Part shown: positions 6,784 through 7,751 of the stretch, piece after piece
How positions within the stretch are numbered: the stretch's first letter is position 1
Layout of the letters: each line of letters starts with the position of its first letter
Origin: an uncultured Phascolarctobacterium sp.
Lineage (GTDB): Bacteria; Bacillota; Negativicutes; Acidaminococcales; Acidaminococcaceae
NCBI GenBank assembly: GCA_946002345.1
Contig: CAMFZA010000076.1
Location: 1 to 7,751 of the forward strand
Direction of reading: 5' to 3'
Length of the DNA stretch: 7,751 nucleotides
Notes under the pieces: generated by a model
What the model was told of the DNA's origin: nothing
Seen by the model: the letters and a program-made list of their open reading frames with translations, nothing else
Databases searched by the model: none
Translations under genes and position numbers: made by a program

Positions 6784-6791
6784 AGGTAGGA
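6784..6791 (+). promoter_or_regulatory. Shine-Dalgarno deciding the Cache sensor start
   Basis: AGGTAGGA ends 6 nt before the ATG at 6798, a good spacing. The in-frame ATG at 6750 has no such site and would add 16 hydrophilic residues before the lysine-rich start of the signal-anchor, so 6798 is preferred. Confidence 0.6.
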
Positions 6792-6797
6792 CTGTTA

Positions 6798-7733
6798 ATG
6801 ATGAAAAAAAGAGGCAATGGGCTAATAGGACTAATGCTGGTAGGGAGCATTATTGGCATTATGGTAATGGTAACCCTTTATATAGGTTACAACATGGAGC
6901 AAAAGCTTCGGGAAAAACTCAAAACAGATATTCAAAAGGTTGCAGAGCAGAATGCTGAAGCTGTTGGCCGCACACTGGCCACCCATGCTCAGCTGTTGCA
7001 AAATCTTTCCAAAAGAATCGCTTTACGTCCTGAAGAACAGCGCAATGACTATGTAAAAGAGCTTCGGACATTAGTGCAGCTGCAGGGTTACAAGCGCATG
7101 GCTTATGTAAAAAGCGACGGTAGCTTTTTGACTACGGATAACTATAAGGGCAATTTTGGCAAAAAAGCCTTCTTCAAAAAAAGCATGCGTGGCGAAATTG
7201 TCATTAATGAGGTGCGCCCAGACCAGCTTGGCAAGGCTGATAGAATCAATGTTATTAGTGTTCCAGTTCGCAATACTTATACCGACCAGATTGAGGGCGT
7301 ACTCTTTGCTACATTAATCAGCGATGTATTTGATAAATTCATGAGCATCAATAGCTTTAATGATCAAGGCAATGCTTATGTTATGACTGTGGATGGGAAA
7401 ATCATTGTAAATTCACTTGTGCATCCCGTAGAGAATGTTTTTGATTTCTTTGAAAACTTTAAGGAGGAAAACTCAGCGGAAGAGTTAGCCAAAATCCGAG
7501 AATCTATGTCCTTAGGCCGAACAGGGCTCACCAGCATCAAGCAAGGGGAAAGCATGTATTTTTATTACATGCCCATTAAGAATAGATTTGGCGCTACTCC
7601 CTTATACTATGTGCTTTCTGTTCCTAAGGAGATAGTGGCTGCTACTTATAAAGAGCTTAATTCACAGCTTCGAGGAGTCCTTTTTACAGCTTTGCTAGCC
7701 ATCAAAACAGAAGCGATAAACAATATTGAGTAG
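6798..7733 (+). CDS. dCache-domain membrane sensor, truncated in its second transmembrane helix
   Basis: A 311-residue protein starting MMKKRG, with a transmembrane anchor at about residues 8-29 and a double-Cache extracytoplasmic domain at about 35-290. Visible marks: an N-terminal helix (VAEQNAEAVGRTLATHAQLL); a membrane-distal lobe with YVKSDGSFLTT, a KKAFFKKSMRGE stretch and VISVPVRN; a membrane-proximal lobe with GNAYVMTVDGKIIVNS; and the lead-out YYVLSVPKEIVAATYKEL. In this family the lead-out is followed by a full second helix and a cytoplasmic output (HAMP with chemotaxis, kinase or GGDEF domain). Here only LRGVLFTALLAI (about 291-302) remains before polar KTEAINNIE and a TAG at 7731-7733. 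The frame is open again after the TAG to the window end. Anchored ligand binding may survive, but no signalling output is left. Probably a truncated gene or remnant; the lost output type cannot be told. A second ATG at 6801 is also possible. Confidence 0.75.
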   Translation: MMKKRGNGLIGLMLVGSIIGIMVMVTLYIGYNMEQKLREKLKTDIQKVAEQNAEAVGRTLATHAQLLQNLSKRIALRPEEQRNDYVKELRTLVQLQGYKRMAYVKSDGSFLTTDNYKGNFGKKAFFKKSMRGEIVINEVRPDQLGKADRINVISVPVRNTYTDQIEGVLFATLISDVFDKFMSINSFNDQGNAYVMTVDGKIIVNSLVHPVENVFDFFENFKEENSAEELAKIRESMSLGRTGLTSIKQGESMYFYYMPIKNRFGATPLYYVLSVPKEIVAATYKELNSQLRGVLFTALLAIKTEAINNIE

Positions 7734-7751
7734 AGAAATTATCATGAACAG

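Noticed and set aside
6750..6797. Longer start for the Cache sensor at ATG 6750
   Set aside because: It has no Shine-Dalgarno and overlaps the likely promoter/leader, whereas AGGTAGGA is well placed before 6798.
6513..6797. Fluoride riboswitch or other known RNA near crcB
   Set aside because: I looked upstream of crcB and in this gap for the conserved fluoride-aptamer features and saw none; only the palindrome and the tandem repeat stand out.
1..7751. CRISPR arrays, insertion sequences, phage genes, tRNAs, toxin-antitoxin pairs
   Set aside because: No regularly spaced repeats, transposase or integrase motifs, tRNA cloverleaf or small paired gene modules were seen.

Overview
The window looks like chromosomal DNA from an anaerobic fermentative bacterium. 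An ATP-type PEP carboxykinase, Cache-domain sensors, a hybrid kinase whose transmitter is split from its Hpt partner, compact operons with AGGAG-like ribosome sites and moderate GC together suggest a Firmicute. The Negativicutes (relatives of Phascolarctobacterium or Acidaminococcus) are my best guess. This is inference from gene content and style; there is no rRNA or marker gene to settle it. All genes read on the + strand.

Layout. (1) 1-1142: the C-terminal three quarters of a FolD-family folate enzyme, cut off upstream by an in-frame TAA at 13-15 and lacking two catalytic residues, followed 11 nt later by a small VanZ-like membrane protein. A hairpin terminator at 1168-1201 closes this unit. 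(2) 1202-2963: a promoter, a leader that can fold into alternative hairpins, and pckA, closed by a second strong terminator (3018-3049). (3) 3053-6512: a promoter and an apparent three-gene unit: an 831-residue membrane hybrid sensor histidine kinase (Cache sensor, transmitter, receiver), a stand-alone Hpt phosphotransferase, and a CrcB/Fluc fluoride channel whose Shine-Dalgarno lies inside the end of the Hpt gene. (4) 6513-6797: an intergenic stretch with a 12-bp-stem hairpin and a tandem 10-mer near the next gene. (5) 6798-7733: a second Cache-domain membrane sensor that stops abruptly inside what should be its second transmembrane helix; its frame is open again after the TAG to the window edge.

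How it works together. The hybrid kinase and Hpt supply three steps of a phosphorelay (H467 to D760 to H62 of the Hpt protein), but no DNA-binding response regulator is encoded here, so the output lies elsewhere. PckA links C4 acids (oxaloacetate) to PEP, which fits an organism growing on or making succinate. I see no CRISPR array, prophage, transposase or tRNA. I did not find a clearly new system. The best leads are the altered, N-terminally interrupted FolD, the structured pckA leader, the fluoride channel tied to a phosphorelay, and the broken Cache sensor.
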